A stretch of 64,000 nucleotides of DNA from positions 62,001 through 126,000 of the forward strand of contig NZ_CADIJX010000002.1 in the NCBI RefSeq assembly GCF_902859625.1. The letters are read 5' to 3'. Positions 36,982-46,306 of this stretch are shown piece by piece. Each line of letters opens with the position of its first letter. The first letter of the stretch is position 1. The notes beneath the pieces were generated by a model, which was not told the origin of the DNA, made no database searches, and worked only from the letters and a program-made list of their open reading frames with translations. A program made the translations under genes and the position numbers. The DNA comes from Achromobacter pestifer (GTDB taxonomy: Bacteria > Pseudomonadota > Gammaproteobacteria > Burkholderiales > Burkholderiaceae_B).

Positions 36982-38118
36982 TCAAGGCTGGAGACCCGCA
37001 CTATCAGCGCGTGCAGCCCCTGCCGTGAGGGCAAGGCAGGCAAAAGCGATCACGGCGTGATTGGCCGTCAACCGGTCCATCAGCAGCCCGAAGCCTGCGG
37101 CCCCCGCGGTCTGGCCAATGGCCAGCGCCAGAAATGCGATCGTCACGCCGGTGGCGGGCCGATGGGGCAGGGCCGACACCCCCCACAGCAAGTAGACACC
37201 TGTCAGCATGATGTAGGCGGCGCCAAATAGAGCGCCGCCGCTTAGCGTCAGGGTCGCCGAGGTGCCTTCGACGCCGATCAGCAGGATGCTTGCCGCCATC
37301 GCCGCTAGAAATGCCCGGTGGACCCCGTCGATGCCGAACCGGGCGATCAGACGCCCGGCGCCTGCGCCTGCAATACCCGCCGCCCCGATGGCGATCCAGA
37401 GCAAACCGGCACCCGTGCTGCCCCAGTTGAGTCGAAGTGTCACAAGCTGCCCCCCGAAGGACCAGACCGCAGTGCTGGCCGCGCCCGCGAGAAATGCCGC
37501 CAGGACCAGACGCTGGAGCCCGCCGCTAAGCGATGGCATGCCATGCGTGCTTGTCGTCGTGTCCGGTGCGCTGCGCGGCAGGGTCAACGCCACGGCGAAT
37601 GCCAGGCTGATCGCGGCCAGGGCGAATCCCGCGAACGCGAAGCGCCAGAGATCGCCCATCATCAGCGCCACGGAGCCCGACAGGGCCACGCCCGCCCCGG
37701 TGCCCGCGTTGATGATCGTGTTGGTCGCGTTTTGCCTGTCGGGCCTGACCGCCGCCGCCACTGCCGCCGCCAACGGCGGCGATGCCAGCCCCGTGCTGGA
37801 TCCGGCCAGCATCACCGCGCCTGCAAGCCAGGCAGGCGATGGCGCGGCTGCGATACCTGCCATGCCCGCCGCCGCGATCAGAGCGGCGCCGATGGCCACA
37901 TAGCGGGCGCCGATTCGTTCAGTCAGCCATGCGGATAGCGTGACCGCGATGCAGTAAGTCAGAAATGCCCCACCTGAAATCAGCCCGCTCAGGGTCGATG
38001 ACAGCCTAAGGTCTGCCTCGATCCCAGGCAGGAACAGTCCGAAGGCGAAGCGGGCAAAACCGTAGCAGACGGCGATCAGCGCGAATCCCGTCGCACCCAG
38101 ATAAAGGCTCGGGTTCAT
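36982..38118 (-). CDS. MFS transporter (YbfB/YjiJ type)
   Basis: A 378-residue integral membrane protein with about 12 hydrophobic helices. It begins GATGFALIAVCYGFARFAFG, typical of the YbfB/YjiJ branch of the major facilitator superfamily. The ATG at 38118 is preferred over a GTG two codons upstream. It lies 38 bases after the saccharopine-dehydrogenase-like gene and is probably co-transcribed with it. The substrate is unknown. Confidence 0.88.
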   Translation of the reverse strand: MNPSLYLGATGFALIAVCYGFARFAFGLFLPGIEADLRLSSTLSGLISGGAFLTYCIAVTLSAWLTERIGARYVAIGAALIAAAGMAGIAAAPSPAWLAGAVMLAGSSTGLASPPLAAAVAAAVRPDRQNATNTIINAGTGAGVALSGSVALMMGDLWRFAFAGFALAAISLAFAVALTLPRSAPDTTTSTHGMPSLSGGLQRLVLAAFLAGAASTAVWSFGGQLVTLRLNWGSTGAGLLWIAIGAAGIAGAGAGRLIARFGIDGVHRAFLAAMAASILLIGVEGTSATLTLSGGALFGAAYIMLTGVYLLWGVSALPHRPATGVTIAFLALAIGQTAGAAGFGLLMDRLTANHAVIAFACLALTAGAARADSAGLQP

Positions 38119-38155
38119 GACCACGTCCGGTCACTGCCCAGGCATGGCGATCTTG

Positions 38156-39160
38156 TCACTCGGCGTCCAGCGAAACGATACGTCCGCCTTCTGCCTGCAA
38201 GCGCGAAAGATACGTCGCGTGATCGATAACCTGGAACGGAAAATACAACCCTGCCGGAGTCGGCGCCTTGCCGTCCAAGCCCGCCAGCCGCTCAAGAATC
38301 ATGCTGACGCCCAGTGCGGTCAGGTGGGCTGCGCCGCGCGGATGCACGACCGCATGGCGCGTGCGTAGCGCATGGCCGTCATGGGCCTTGCCTGCCAGTT
38401 CGATGATGATTTCCGTGGATTTGGGTTCGCCACGACGCCGAGACGAACTGATTCCGTCCGCGATGTTGAACTGCACGTTCGACGCCCCGGTTGCGGCCGC
38501 CAGGCCGGCAACATCGATAGACGAGAAGCCAGCCCCTTGCATCGTGGTGCCATCGACCGCGCGGAATTCGGCCTTGGCATCGTCTTTGCCGCGCCAGACA
38601 TAGCGGCCGTCCCGAAGCGTCAGCGCGGCGGGCATCATTCGGTTCAGCCGCTCGAAATCCTCGGCGACGGCGGGGCCGCCGCCATCCTGCTCATCGACAA
38701 GCGCACCGATCGCGATGTCGTCTAGCTGCGCAAAGGCTTTCGCGCACGAGAGTGTGGCGACGGTCGTGGCGCCCACCAGCCACTCGTAGCCCAGCACGAT
38801 CGCCGCCGCGTTGGGTGCCTGCATAAAGGCCGCGACTTCGGGGGCGATTTCATAGATGCCAGAAGAGATGCCCAGGTGGGGCAGGCCGCGACGTTGGGCG
38901 TAGCGCAGGCCGGCCAATCGATCGTCAGCATAAAACACCGCGACAGCGGCTACCGGACGATCGCCCAGGCCAAGGTCGTCTGCGCCGGGGTCAATCGCCA
39001 CCCCTTCGGCGTTGCCCAAGTCGCTAGCCGCTTCAGCGCTTTTCACCGCATCGCGCCCGCCGATCAGCAGTGGCACATCGGGATATACGGCGCGCAGTGC
39101 GCCTGCGCTCAGGCGGCCGATAGCGCCTGTGCCACCCATCAACAGAACAGGTTTCGTCAT
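38156..39160 (-). CDS. Saccharopine dehydrogenase-like NAD(P)-binding oxidoreductase
   Basis: A 334-residue protein with an N-terminal Rossmann fold (LLMGGTGAIGRLSAGALRAVYP, IGGRD) as in saccharopine dehydrogenase-like and trans-acting enoyl-reductase families. The C-terminal domain is beta-rich. The start at 39160 has GGAGGTACC in front; a longer in-frame version would only add a low-complexity tail. It forms a unit with the downstream MFS gene, suggesting metabolism and export or import of the same compound; this is inference. Confidence 0.82.
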   Translation of the reverse strand: MTKPVLLMGGTGAIGRLSAGALRAVYPDVPLLIGGRDAVKSAEAASDLGNAEGVAIDPGADDLGLGDRPVAAVAVFYADDRLAGLRYAQRRGLPHLGISSGIYEIAPEVAAFMQAPNAAAIVLGYEWLVGATTVATLSCAKAFAQLDDIAIGALVDEQDGGGPAVAEDFERLNRMMPAALTLRDGRYVWRGKDDAKAEFRAVDGTTMQGAGFSSIDVAGLAAATGASNVQFNIADGISSSRRRGEPKSTEIIIELAGKAHDGHALRTRHAVVHPRGAAHLTALGVSMILERLAGLDGKAPTPAGLYFPFQVIDHATYLSRLQAEGGRIVSLDAE

Positions 39161-39334
39161 CAAGGTACCTCCGGACGTTGGCCCCGGCGCGGGTGGTTCC
39201 ACCTTATCGCGCGCCTTTCATTCCGGGCAATATCAGAGCCGCCCCGACACGTTGCAAGACGTTAGCCGTGGCTGGCGTGCAAGGGATGGCCGGCGCATCG
39301 TGAAACACGTTGCGCTTGGCCATCCCCAACACGA

Positions 39335-39988
39335 TCAGCCTGCCGTGGCGGGCACTGGCGTGTTCAGCAACTGCTGTTCCCACAGGTATGCGATGCCGCT
39401 ACCGGCGGCATGCTGAACGAGGATGTCGGTCAACCCGCCGGCGGTATCGGCGCGCGCCCAGTCGCGTTGCCACTCTGCGGCTACTGCCATCCACGTCATC
39501 AGATTCACGCCAGCCGCCGCCATGCGCTGGAGGGCGACTTCGTGCGCCTCGACCGACACGCCGCCCGATGCATCGGTGACGACCGTCACATCCCAGCCTT
39601 CGCCCGCAGCCTGGATCGCCGGCATCGCGACGCAGATTTCGGTCCAAAGCCCCGCGATGATCAACTGCTTGCGCCCCGTGGCCTTGGCTGCGTCGACGAC
39701 TTTTTTGTCTTCCCACGTGTTGATGAACGTGCGGTCAATGACTTCCTGGCCGGGAAACACGTCGGTGATTTGGGGAAAGATGTTGCCGCCGCGAGCAGCG
39801 ATCACGCTCGTCAGAATCGTGGGCACGCCGAAGACCTTGGCGGCCTTTGCCAACGCCGTCGAATTGTTGACCACGGCATGCGGATCGTGGCTATTCAGGT
39901 TGGTGAGTTGATAAGGCTGGTGGTCGATCAGGACGAGTACCGAATCCTCAGGACGTAGAAGCGAATCGAGGCCATTACGAAAAGTCAT
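39335..39988 (-). CDS. Isochorismatase-family hydrolase (YcaC-like)
   Basis: A 217-residue cysteine hydrolase fold. It has SVLVLIDHQPYQLTN with the catalytic Asp, the Lys region in TWEDKKVVDAAKATGRKQ, and LIIAGLWTEICVAMPAIQA with the nucleophilic Cys. This corresponds to YcaC-like enzymes of uncertain substrate. The ATG at 39988 is preceded by AGGGATC. It diverges from a LysR regulator, with a 15-bp inverted repeat and two copies of GTTTGCTGTG (40001-40020) in the gap. Confidence 0.9.
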   Translation of the reverse strand: MTFRNGLDSLLRPEDSVLVLIDHQPYQLTNLNSHDPHAVVNNSTALAKAAKVFGVPTILTSVIAARGGNIFPQITDVFPGQEVIDRTFINTWEDKKVVDAAKATGRKQLIIAGLWTEICVAMPAIQAAGEGWDVTVVTDASGGVSVEAHEVALQRMAAAGVNLMTWMAVAAEWQRDWARADTAGGLTDILVQHAAGSGIAYLWEQQLLNTPVPATAG

Positions 39989-40173
39989 TAGTGATCCCTG
40001 GTTTGCTGTGGTTTGCTGTGGTTTGCAGAAATTGCATCGCGGGTTGCGTTGCAAATTACGTTCCGGAAAGCGTGCGTTTGTGGCGACGCAGCCGGATTCA
40101 GCATTATGTTTTCGGCAATCTGGATGCGGTAGTTCCGTTCCAAGGCGAGCTGTGTCGCGCCATCTGGAACACC

Positions 40174-40209
40174 ATCGGCATGCACCGCCGCATCGCGGTG
40201 CATGCCGAT
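40174..40209. promoter_or_regulatory. Perfect 15-bp inverted repeat in the divergent promoter region
   Basis: ATCGGCATGCACCGC, six bases, then its exact complement GCGGTGCATGCCGAT, lying 65 bases before the LysR start and about 190 bases before the isochorismatase start. It is long enough to be a two-site operator or a cruciform/hairpin. Confidence 0.65.
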
Positions 40210-40273
40210 TCGATGCTTGCCACGTAGTGCTATCCTGCGGTGCACTGCGTCGCAAAACGGGGAGCAACGCAAA

Positions 40274-41170
40274 TTGGATATCGAAGAACTTCAGACCTTC
40301 ATCGAAGTCGCCGATGCGGGCGGCGTGTCGCCCGCTGCGCTTCGGCTGGGTGTTTCCAAGTCGATCGTCAGCCGTCGGTTGCTGCGGTTGGAAACAGAAC
40401 TTGGCGTCCAGTTGCTGGCAAGAACCACACGTGGGGCCGCGCTGACCGAAGCCGGGGCGATTTTCCGGGACCATGCGGCCAGGGCCTACGCCGAAATCGA
40501 CATCGCCCGAGAAACGATCGTGCCGGCGGGCGAACTACAGGGCCGTTTGCGAGTCGCCGTTCCGGTGTCGTTCGGCCTGACGCATTTCGCCCCTGTGGTC
40601 GCGGAGCTGGCGCGACGCCATCCCAAGCTTCATGTCCAGACCTGCTATAGCGATCGCTTCGTCGATCTCATCGCTGAGGGTTTCGACTGTGCGATACGGG
40701 TGGGCTATTTGCAGGACTCCAACCTGATCGCAAGACGAGTCGGCCCCATCCACGGCAAGCTGCTCGCCAGCCCCGGCTACGTCCAGGCGCATGGGGCGCC
40801 CGAAACGCCGGATCAACTCGCCGCGCATGAAGCCCTCATGCAGGGCACCGAAGCCTGGCAGTTCATGGATGGCGACAAGACCATCGCGGTTCGCCCGCAA
40901 GGACGCTTCAAGGCCGACAACGGCGCCGCGTTGGTCGCCGCCGCAACGGCGGGGCTCGGAATCGCTTATCTGCCCGATTGCCTCACCCACGACTATGTGG
41001 CCGCCGGCGTGCTCTTGCCCATCATGACCCGTTATCCGCCACCACCGGCCGGCGCCTACGTGATCCGCCCGCCGGGCCAGCATCCCGCACGAAAGATACG
41101 GGTCCTGACCGAGCTGTTGATCGAACATTTTGGGCAGTCGCCGCATTTTGCGGGGGATGATGCGGGGTGA
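40274..41170 (+). CDS. LysR-family transcriptional regulator
   Basis: A 298-residue regulator starting at TTG with GGGGAGC in front. The HTH reads VSPAALRLGVSKSIVSRRLLRLETELGVQLL and the effector domain begins GRLRVAVPVSFG. It is divergent from the isochorismatase gene, its likely target. It belongs to the large group of short, CrgA/DsdC-like LysR proteins. Confidence 0.9.
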   Translation: MDIEELQTFIEVADAGGVSPAALRLGVSKSIVSRRLLRLETELGVQLLARTTRGAALTEAGAIFRDHAARAYAEIDIARETIVPAGELQGRLRVAVPVSFGLTHFAPVVAELARRHPKLHVQTCYSDRFVDLIAEGFDCAIRVGYLQDSNLIARRVGPIHGKLLASPGYVQAHGAPETPDQLAAHEALMQGTEAWQFMDGDKTIAVRPQGRFKADNGAALVAAATAGLGIAYLPDCLTHDYVAAGVLLPIMTRYPPPPAGAYVIRPPGQHPARKIRVLTELLIEHFGQSPHFAGDDAG

Positions 41171-41475
41171 AGGTACTGTGCACGACGCCTCGTACGTAAG
41201 GCGCGGACGTTAAAAACGTCAGGCCATCGCCGGCACACCGGGTAATTGCCTTGTGACCGTCGAGTGGCAGTGAATAGAACGTGACAGATGCGTGCCGACT
41301 GGCTATTGCGACGTTGCCAGAGCGCCTCCGATCAATCCGACCGTGGCGCCGGTGCTCTCGTCGTTCAGGCAGGCTAAAGACGAAAGGCGAACTTTATTCC
41401 TGCCCACATGCGAGCTGACCGGATGCGTGGAAAGGAGCGTTTGCATAACACCTGATGAAGCACATCCAGCGCACG
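41171..41475. other. Stretch without a recognisable gene
   Basis: About 305 bases between the LysR gene and the convergent FAD monooxygenase gene. I see no ribosome binding site with a family-like frame, no terminator stem with U-tract, and no repeat. Confidence 0.5.
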
Positions 41476-42702
41476 TCATTCAATACGGTACAGGCTGCCG
41501 AAGCCTCCCCCTTGCGCTGGCGTGCTGTCGTTGCAGCTTGGCATTGGCAGGCCCTGTCCCCATCCGGCGGCCAAGACCTGCACGTCACGCATAGGATCGG
41601 ACGCCTTGGCCCGCTCGTTGCGCATGCGACAGGTTTCAGGATCGGTGGCGAACAGCCCGCGTGCGAAGCCCCGACCTTGCTCTGCTAGCGTTGCAGTTTT
41701 GGGGCCGCGGATCTTCGTGAACGCTCGAAAGGCCTCATCCAGGCTGCCGCTTGCGCCATCCAGGCACCGGACCAAATGCCACGCATCCTCCAACGCCTGG
41801 CAGGCTCCCTGCCCCGACGTCGGCAACGGCGCGTGTGCGGCATCCCCCACCAGCAGCACATTCGCCCGACTCCACGTATGCAGCGGCTCCAGGTCGTGCA
41901 CCGCAATCAACCGGATGGCATTTGCGGGCGTGGCACGGATAATATGACCGACCGGTTCGGGCCATCCCGCGAACAGATCTTCGACCTCCTTGCGTATATC
42001 TGCGGTCGGTATGGCTTCAGATAGGGGCCGAGCCTGGGCTGCCGCCCAATACACCAGTTGGGGTCGAATCGCGACGCAACCAAAGCGCTCGCCCACCCCC
42101 CAGAAATCCTGAATCGAAATATCGTCCACCAGCGCATGCTGCGCCTGCGCTACGCCGATCCAGTTCACGAAGCCCTGATAGACAGGTGTGTTGTCGCCCG
42201 CGACAAACTTGCGAGCCACAGAATCCATGCGGCCGTCGGCGCCAATGAGCAGATCCGGGCGGATGCTCGCACCGTTCTCGAAATGGGCCGCAGCCTTGCC
42301 ATTGGCATCCAGCTCAATACCTACCGCCCGGTGTCCGAACTCCACCGGTATCCTGGCCCGTGCCACATGATCTAGCAACACCTCCTGCAAGTGCCGGCGT
42401 AGCACCGTGTAGGTCGGGTATCCCATCGTCCGGTCCAGCAAGGCAATATCGAGGCCTCCCAATGCATTGCCCACAGCATCCTGGCGGTGCATTGTCAGCG
42501 GTCGACCGCCAATGGCGTCGATGTCTTGCAACAGCCCCAGTTCTTCCAGAACAAAGCTGGCATTGGGCCAAAGCGTCACGCCGGCCCCCATGGTTGCCGG
42601 CTCCGCTCGGCGCTCATAGACCCGAGGGTTGTAACCCCGCTTGCGCAAAGCCAATGCCACGCTCAGGCCCGCGATGCCGCCGCCAAGTATTCCAATTTCC
42701 AC
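41476..42702 (-). CDS. FAD-dependent monooxygenase (salicylate hydroxylase-like)
   Basis: A 408-residue class A flavoprotein monooxygenase. The FAD-binding GILGGGIAGLSVALALRKRG (GxGxxG) is at the N-terminus, the NAD(P)H/FAD motif DLLIGADGRMDSVAR is near residue 155, and GDAAHAPLPTSGQGACQALED near 290 is the second FAD motif. Such enzymes hydroxylate aromatic acids. It diverges from the LysR gene at 42842, its probable regulator. Confidence 0.9.
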   Translation of the reverse strand: MEIGILGGGIAGLSVALALRKRGYNPRVYERRAEPATMGAGVTLWPNASFVLEELGLLQDIDAIGGRPLTMHRQDAVGNALGGLDIALLDRTMGYPTYTVLRRHLQEVLLDHVARARIPVEFGHRAVGIELDANGKAAAHFENGASIRPDLLIGADGRMDSVARKFVAGDNTPVYQGFVNWIGVAQAQHALVDDISIQDFWGVGERFGCVAIRPQLVYWAAAQARPLSEAIPTADIRKEVEDLFAGWPEPVGHIIRATPANAIRLIAVHDLEPLHTWSRANVLLVGDAAHAPLPTSGQGACQALEDAWHLVRCLDGASGSLDEAFRAFTKIRGPKTATLAEQGRGFARGLFATDPETCRMRNERAKASDPMRDVQVLAAGWGQGLPMPSCNDSTPAQGGGFGSLYRIE

Positions 42703-42841
42703 GCTGAATCTCTCCTGTCCATACGGTGCTCGACGCGGGAATCACTGTGTCGCATCGAACATAATGGCATCTTAGATTTCGCCATAAAAGAGAACTAGCA
42801 TGCAAAAATGGGACGCTTTCATACCTCATGCGGGATAATCA

Positions 42842-43813
42842 ATGCGCGATGCACTCGATCTGAATACCGTCCGCGTCTATACAGCAGTTGTTGATGAGCA
42901 GAGCTTTGCTGGCGCATCGCGTCTTTTGGCTATCCCCTCATCCAACGTCAGCCGCCACGTTGCCGCACTGGAACGTAAACTCGGCACACGCCTGCTGGAA
43001 CGAAGCACCCGCCATCTGCGTATGACGGAAGCCGGTCGACTGCTCTACGAACGCGCCAAGCCCTTGCTCGACACTCTGCTCTCCACGCAGGAAGAGCTTG
43101 GTGCGGTACAGGGCGAACTGCGCGGCCCTCTGAAAATGTGCATGCCCGGCGAAGCACCAAAACTGCTGGCTCCCATCCTCGCCGAATTCTGTAGCCTTCA
43201 TCCAGGCATCGAGCTGGAATGCGATACCGTGATGACCGGACTGGAAGTGCTTCGAGAGGATGTTGACCTTTCCATCGTCTTCCACCGGGGCCATCAGGAG
43301 GACAGTGCCTTCATCACCCGCGAACTCGCCACACTGCCCAGCATCGTGGTTGCTGCCCCCTCCTTGCTGGCCAGGACCGGCATGCCACGCCACGTTCGTG
43401 AGCTGAAGTCTCTGCCCTGTATCACTACCCTCAGTGCGCTGAAGGGCCAACCCTGGCAATTTCAGGACGCCACAGGCGAAATCGTCAAGGTGCCGGTACG
43501 CAGCCGCTACCGCGTCAACAGCGGAGAGTTGGCCGTGGCAGGCGCACGCCAAGGCATCGGCTTCGCGATTGTGGCGGCCTATCCCTGCCAGGAAGACCTT
43601 GCTACGGGCCGATTGCAAGAGGTACCACTGGACCTGTGTCCCGCGCCCCTGCAATTGCTGGGGGCATACAGCCATCGCCATTCCGTGACTGCGCGCGTTC
43701 GGGCGCTGCTGGAATTGATACAGGTACGGTTGGCTGGATCGGCGAGCCTTCCCATGGACCCCAGACCGCGTGGGACGGTCCAGGATCGAAGTGGTGCACC
43801 GGGCTCAAGGTGA
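42842..43813 (+). CDS. LysR-family transcriptional regulator
   Basis: A 323-residue regulator with HTH FAGASRLLAIPSSNVSRHVAALERKLGTRLLERSTR and the effector domain from GELRGPLKMCMPGEAPKLLAP. It is transcribed away from the FAD monooxygenase across a 139-base gap. Downstream is a dispersed repeat. Confidence 0.9.
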   Translation: MRDALDLNTVRVYTAVVDEQSFAGASRLLAIPSSNVSRHVAALERKLGTRLLERSTRHLRMTEAGRLLYERAKPLLDTLLSTQEELGAVQGELRGPLKMCMPGEAPKLLAPILAEFCSLHPGIELECDTVMTGLEVLREDVDLSIVFHRGHQEDSAFITRELATLPSIVVAAPSLLARTGMPRHVRELKSLPCITTLSALKGQPWQFQDATGEIVKVPVRSRYRVNSGELAVAGARQGIGFAIVAAYPCQEDLATGRLQEVPLDLCPAPLQLLGAYSHRHSVTARVRALLELIQVRLAGSASLPMDPRPRGTVQDRSGAPGSR

Positions 43814-43857
43814 AATCTTTCGGAGCGCAAGCAGTCGCTTGGCATGACTTTTTCAGT

Positions 43858-43915
43858 GTCCGCTTCTGGCCGCGAGCAGGCGCACACAGGCGTCCGCCCA
43901 CGACCCGAAGCGGAC
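43858..43915. repeat. Dispersed intergenic repeat, copy 3 (inverted-repeat form)
   Basis: GTCCGCTTC at 43858-43866 and its complement GAAGCGGAC at 43907-43915 flank a TGGCCGCGAGCAGG core. This is the fullest copy and shows that the element is a hairpin-forming unit of about 58 bases. Confidence 0.6.
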
Positions 43916-43982
43916 GCTTCAAAGTGCGCTCACCAACGGCTGCTGTGTGGCGAGTGCCACCCAATCGCACCTCATTGCTTCT

Positions 43983-44156
43983 TCAACGGCGGATTGTGGC
44001 CGGAGATGGAAGCTCCATATGAGGGCAGGAAACAAAGCGTCGCCCAAGTTCAATGACTTTACGGTAGAGAATGTCAAGTTCAACGGCTCGCGTATGCTGA
44101 GAGGCGTCTCTAATTGACCGCATACCTTGGCTCAACCGATACACAGGAGTGCTCAT
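43983..44156 (-). CDS. Small protein, 57 residues, coupled to the upstream gene
   Basis: Begins STPVYRLSQGMRSIRDASQ and is hydrophilic with a predicted helix. Its ATG overlaps the TGA of the 132-residue gene (ATGA), the main reason to accept it. No family recognised; the last residues run into repeat-like sequence, so the 3' end may be eroded. Confidence 0.45.
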   Translation of the reverse strand: MSTPVYRLSQGMRSIRDASQHTRAVELDILYRKVIELGRRFVSCPHMELPSPATIRR

Positions 44157-44551
44157 CTGAAAGCGTCCTTGTTTGCCCGAAAGTAAGCCCAAAGGTCCTC
44201 CATATCCACCATCTCGAAGACGAACCATCCCGCAGTAAATAGCTGCTGTTGCCTCTTGGATGCGCTGGCGATCATTCCCGTATCGTCGGTGACTTTGGCA
44301 GCAGCGAGTTTATTGCCAGCTTCGGCTGATAAGGTTTGCAGCGTGCCTTGAAGCGCCAAAATGGCGCCTCTAAATAGGTCTCGATAGGAAGGGTTGCCTA
44401 CATATCTGTTCAGGCAGTCTTGCAATCGCTCGACACAGTCCGGATAGTCCTTGAGCATGTCGCATAAGGACTGAGGGACAGAGGGAGGAGGCAGTGGGGG
44501 CAAGGAATACTCCATTTCACGTGTTCCGTAAACGTCCGATGCTTCGATCAT
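44153..44551 (-). CDS. Hypothetical protein, 132 residues
   Basis: A soluble, mostly helical protein (CDMLKDYPDCVERLQDCLNR, FRGAILALQGTLQTLSAEAG), with an acidic C-terminus (VDMEDLWAYFRANKDAF). GAGG precedes the ATG at 44551; a second ATG twelve codons later is possible. It forms a two-gene unit with the 57-residue gene. No motif is recognised and there is no signal peptide. Confidence 0.55.
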   Translation of the reverse strand: MIEASDVYGTREMEYSLPPLPPPSVPQSLCDMLKDYPDCVERLQDCLNRYVGNPSYRDLFRGAILALQGTLQTLSAEAGNKLAAAKVTDDTGMIASASKRQQQLFTAGWFVFEMVDMEDLWAYFRANKDAFR

Positions 44552-44612
44552 TGTGCCTCACTCAATGCCGCAGTTTTCGCTGCGCGTCGGTCCTAACACG
44601 CTGTATATGAAT

Positions 44613-44665
44613 GGCCGGCTCTGGCCGGGAGCCGTCTTTGACGACAGACCGCTTCCGACCCACAA
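44613..44665. repeat. Dispersed intergenic repeat, copy 4
   Basis: GGCTCTGGCCGGGAGCCGTC then TTTGACGACAGACCGCTTCCG; about 90% identical to the copy at 29019. It lies between the cysS 3' end and the hypothetical gene pair. Confidence 0.65.
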
Positions 44666-44721
44666 CGGTCAATCGAGCCTGCGCCAACGGGACATTCAGT
44701 TGGGCGTCCATGCTGTTACCA

Positions 44722-46125
44722 CTAGCTTTCGATATCTTTGGGGGGTGTGGCGATTTCAGTCAGGCGTTGCCCGTCGTTGCCATCCTCGACTCTCCAGCCT
44801 CGGGTGTTCAACATCTTCCGTATCTCATCGGCTTTTGCCCAGTTCTTTGCCACTCGGGCTTGAGCGCGTTCACCGAGCAGCCCCCGGATACTTTCCGGAA
44901 TGTCAGACGCAACTGGGTTCCAATCGCGTAACCCTAGACCCAGTACAGAATCAAAGCTGTCCACAGTCGCTTTCAAGGTCGCAGGTGGGAGCTCGCTCTT
45001 GACGAGTTCCCATAGCACGGCCAATGCTCTCGGCAGATTCAGGTCATCATTCAATTCGGCGTTGAAGCGCGCGGCGAAATCCGGATCGATGCGGCCACCG
45101 TCCGACCAACCGGAATAGAGACGTCGCAGCCGGTTCAAGGCTGTCTGCGCTGCATCAAGAGACGCCCAACTGAAATGCAGCTTGCTCCGGTAATGAGCTG
45201 TCATGCACAGGTAACGGTAGGCAAGCGGATCGACGTTCCGACTGCGCAAGGTCTGCAAGCGAACAAAATCCCCACTCGACTTCGACATCTTAGTGTCGGC
45301 ATTGAGTGTTAGAAAATGTCCGTGAATCCAGAAGTTCGCCAGACGAGTGCCGTGGGCCGCTTGTGTTTGCGCAATTTCGTTGCTGTGATGCACGGCGATA
45401 TGGTCTTCTCCGCCACAGTGGATGTCGAACCAGGTGCCGAGGTATTTCGCCGACATGGCCGAGCACTCAATATGCCAGCCCGGAAATCCACGCCCCCATG
45501 GGCTATCCCATTCCATCTGCCGTGTCACTCCCTCCGGACTGAATTTCCATAGCGCAAAATCCGTGATGTTCTGCTTCGCGCCAAGTGCTACGCGCTTGCC
45601 CGCCTGCAGGCCGGCACGGTCGAGCCGGGCCAGAAAACCGTAATCATCCTGTTTGCTTGTGTCGAAATAGAGACCGTCGTTGGTCCTATACACGTAGCCG
45701 GACCGGTCCAACTCGCCGATGAACGCGATCTGTTCGGCGATGTGATCGGTCGCGCGGCACCATACCGTCGGCTCCAGCAAGTTGAGGGCATGCCAATCCG
45801 CGACGAAGGCCTCGGTGTAGCGCTGAGCAATAGCATATGCGGACTCTCCGGTCCGTCTGCTACCTTTTTCCATCTTGTCTTCGCCTTCGTCGGCATCCGA
45901 AGTCAGATGACCGACGTCGGTGATATTAACGACGTGACGGACCTCGTAGCCATTGCGAATGAGTACCCGGCGCAGAATGTCTTCAAACACATACGTTCTT
46001 AGATTGCCAATATGCGCATGGTCATAGACGGTGGGTCCGCAGCAATACATGCCGACATGGCCAGCGTGGATTGGCGTGAACGAGCGCACGGTACGCGACC
46101 AGGTGTCATACAACGCAAGTGGCAT
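44722..46125 (-). CDS. cysS: Cysteinyl-tRNA synthetase
   Basis: A 467-residue class I aminoacyl-tRNA synthetase that charges tRNA-Cys. It has YCCGPTVYDHAHIGNLRTYV (zinc Cys plus the HIGN version of HIGH), WHIECSAMS and GGEDHIAVHHSNEIA (further zinc ligands) and KMSKSSGDF (KMSKS loop). The start at 46125 is chosen as the usual MPLALYDTWSR beginning. The gene sits in a metal/redox segment rather than beside housekeeping genes and may be a second cysS copy; that cannot be tested here. Upstream lie a terminator and a cysteine-containing leader peptide, implying attenuation control. Confidence 0.95.
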   Translation of the reverse strand: MPLALYDTWSRTVRSFTPIHAGHVGMYCCGPTVYDHAHIGNLRTYVFEDILRRVLIRNGYEVRHVVNITDVGHLTSDADEGEDKMEKGSRRTGESAYAIAQRYTEAFVADWHALNLLEPTVWCRATDHIAEQIAFIGELDRSGYVYRTNDGLYFDTSKQDDYGFLARLDRAGLQAGKRVALGAKQNITDFALWKFSPEGVTRQMEWDSPWGRGFPGWHIECSAMSAKYLGTWFDIHCGGEDHIAVHHSNEIAQTQAAHGTRLANFWIHGHFLTLNADTKMSKSSGDFVRLQTLRSRNVDPLAYRYLCMTAHYRSKLHFSWASLDAAQTALNRLRRLYSGWSDGGRIDPDFAARFNAELNDDLNLPRALAVLWELVKSELPPATLKATVDSFDSVLGLGLRDWNPVASDIPESIRGLLGERAQARVAKNWAKADEIRKMLNTRGWRVEDGNDGQRLTEIATPPKDIES

Positions 46126-46154
46126 CAGCTTTCTCCGTATTGAAGGGCGCAGAC

Positions 46155-46191
46155 AAAAACAAAAAGGCCGCCGGTTTTGCAACGGGCGGCC
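46155..46191 (-). terminator. Attenuator-type terminator in the cysS leader
   Basis: Reading toward cysS: GGCCGCC, 12-base loop, GGCGGCC, then TTTTTGTTTTT. It ends 29 bases before the cysS start and begins 25 bases after the stop of the leader peptide, so it must be bypassed for cysS to be transcribed. Confidence 0.85.
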
Positions 46192-46215
46192 AGAGGCGAT
46201 TGATTCAACGTGTAG

Positions 46216-46299
46216 CTATTGCCAGACGCAGTCTCCCCTCGGCACGTTCTGACAACATGCACGAACCAGCGAAAGGAGGGAGTTGGAGCGAATAGTCAT
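46216..46299 (-). CDS. Cysteine-containing leader peptide upstream of cysS
   Basis: A 27-residue open frame (MTIRSNSLLSLVRACC at the start) with adjacent Cys at 15-16 and another at 24, between a good promoter and the attenuator terminator. Its ATG is at the expected transcription start, seven bases after the -10 box, so the message would be leaderless. Ribosome stalling at the Cys codons when charged tRNA-Cys is scarce would favour an antiterminator and cysS expression. That mechanism is inferred from the layout, by analogy with amino-acid attenuators. Confidence 0.7.
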   Translation of the reverse strand: MTIRSNSLLSLVRACCQNVPRGDCVWQ

Positions 46300-46306
46300 G
46301 CCTGCA

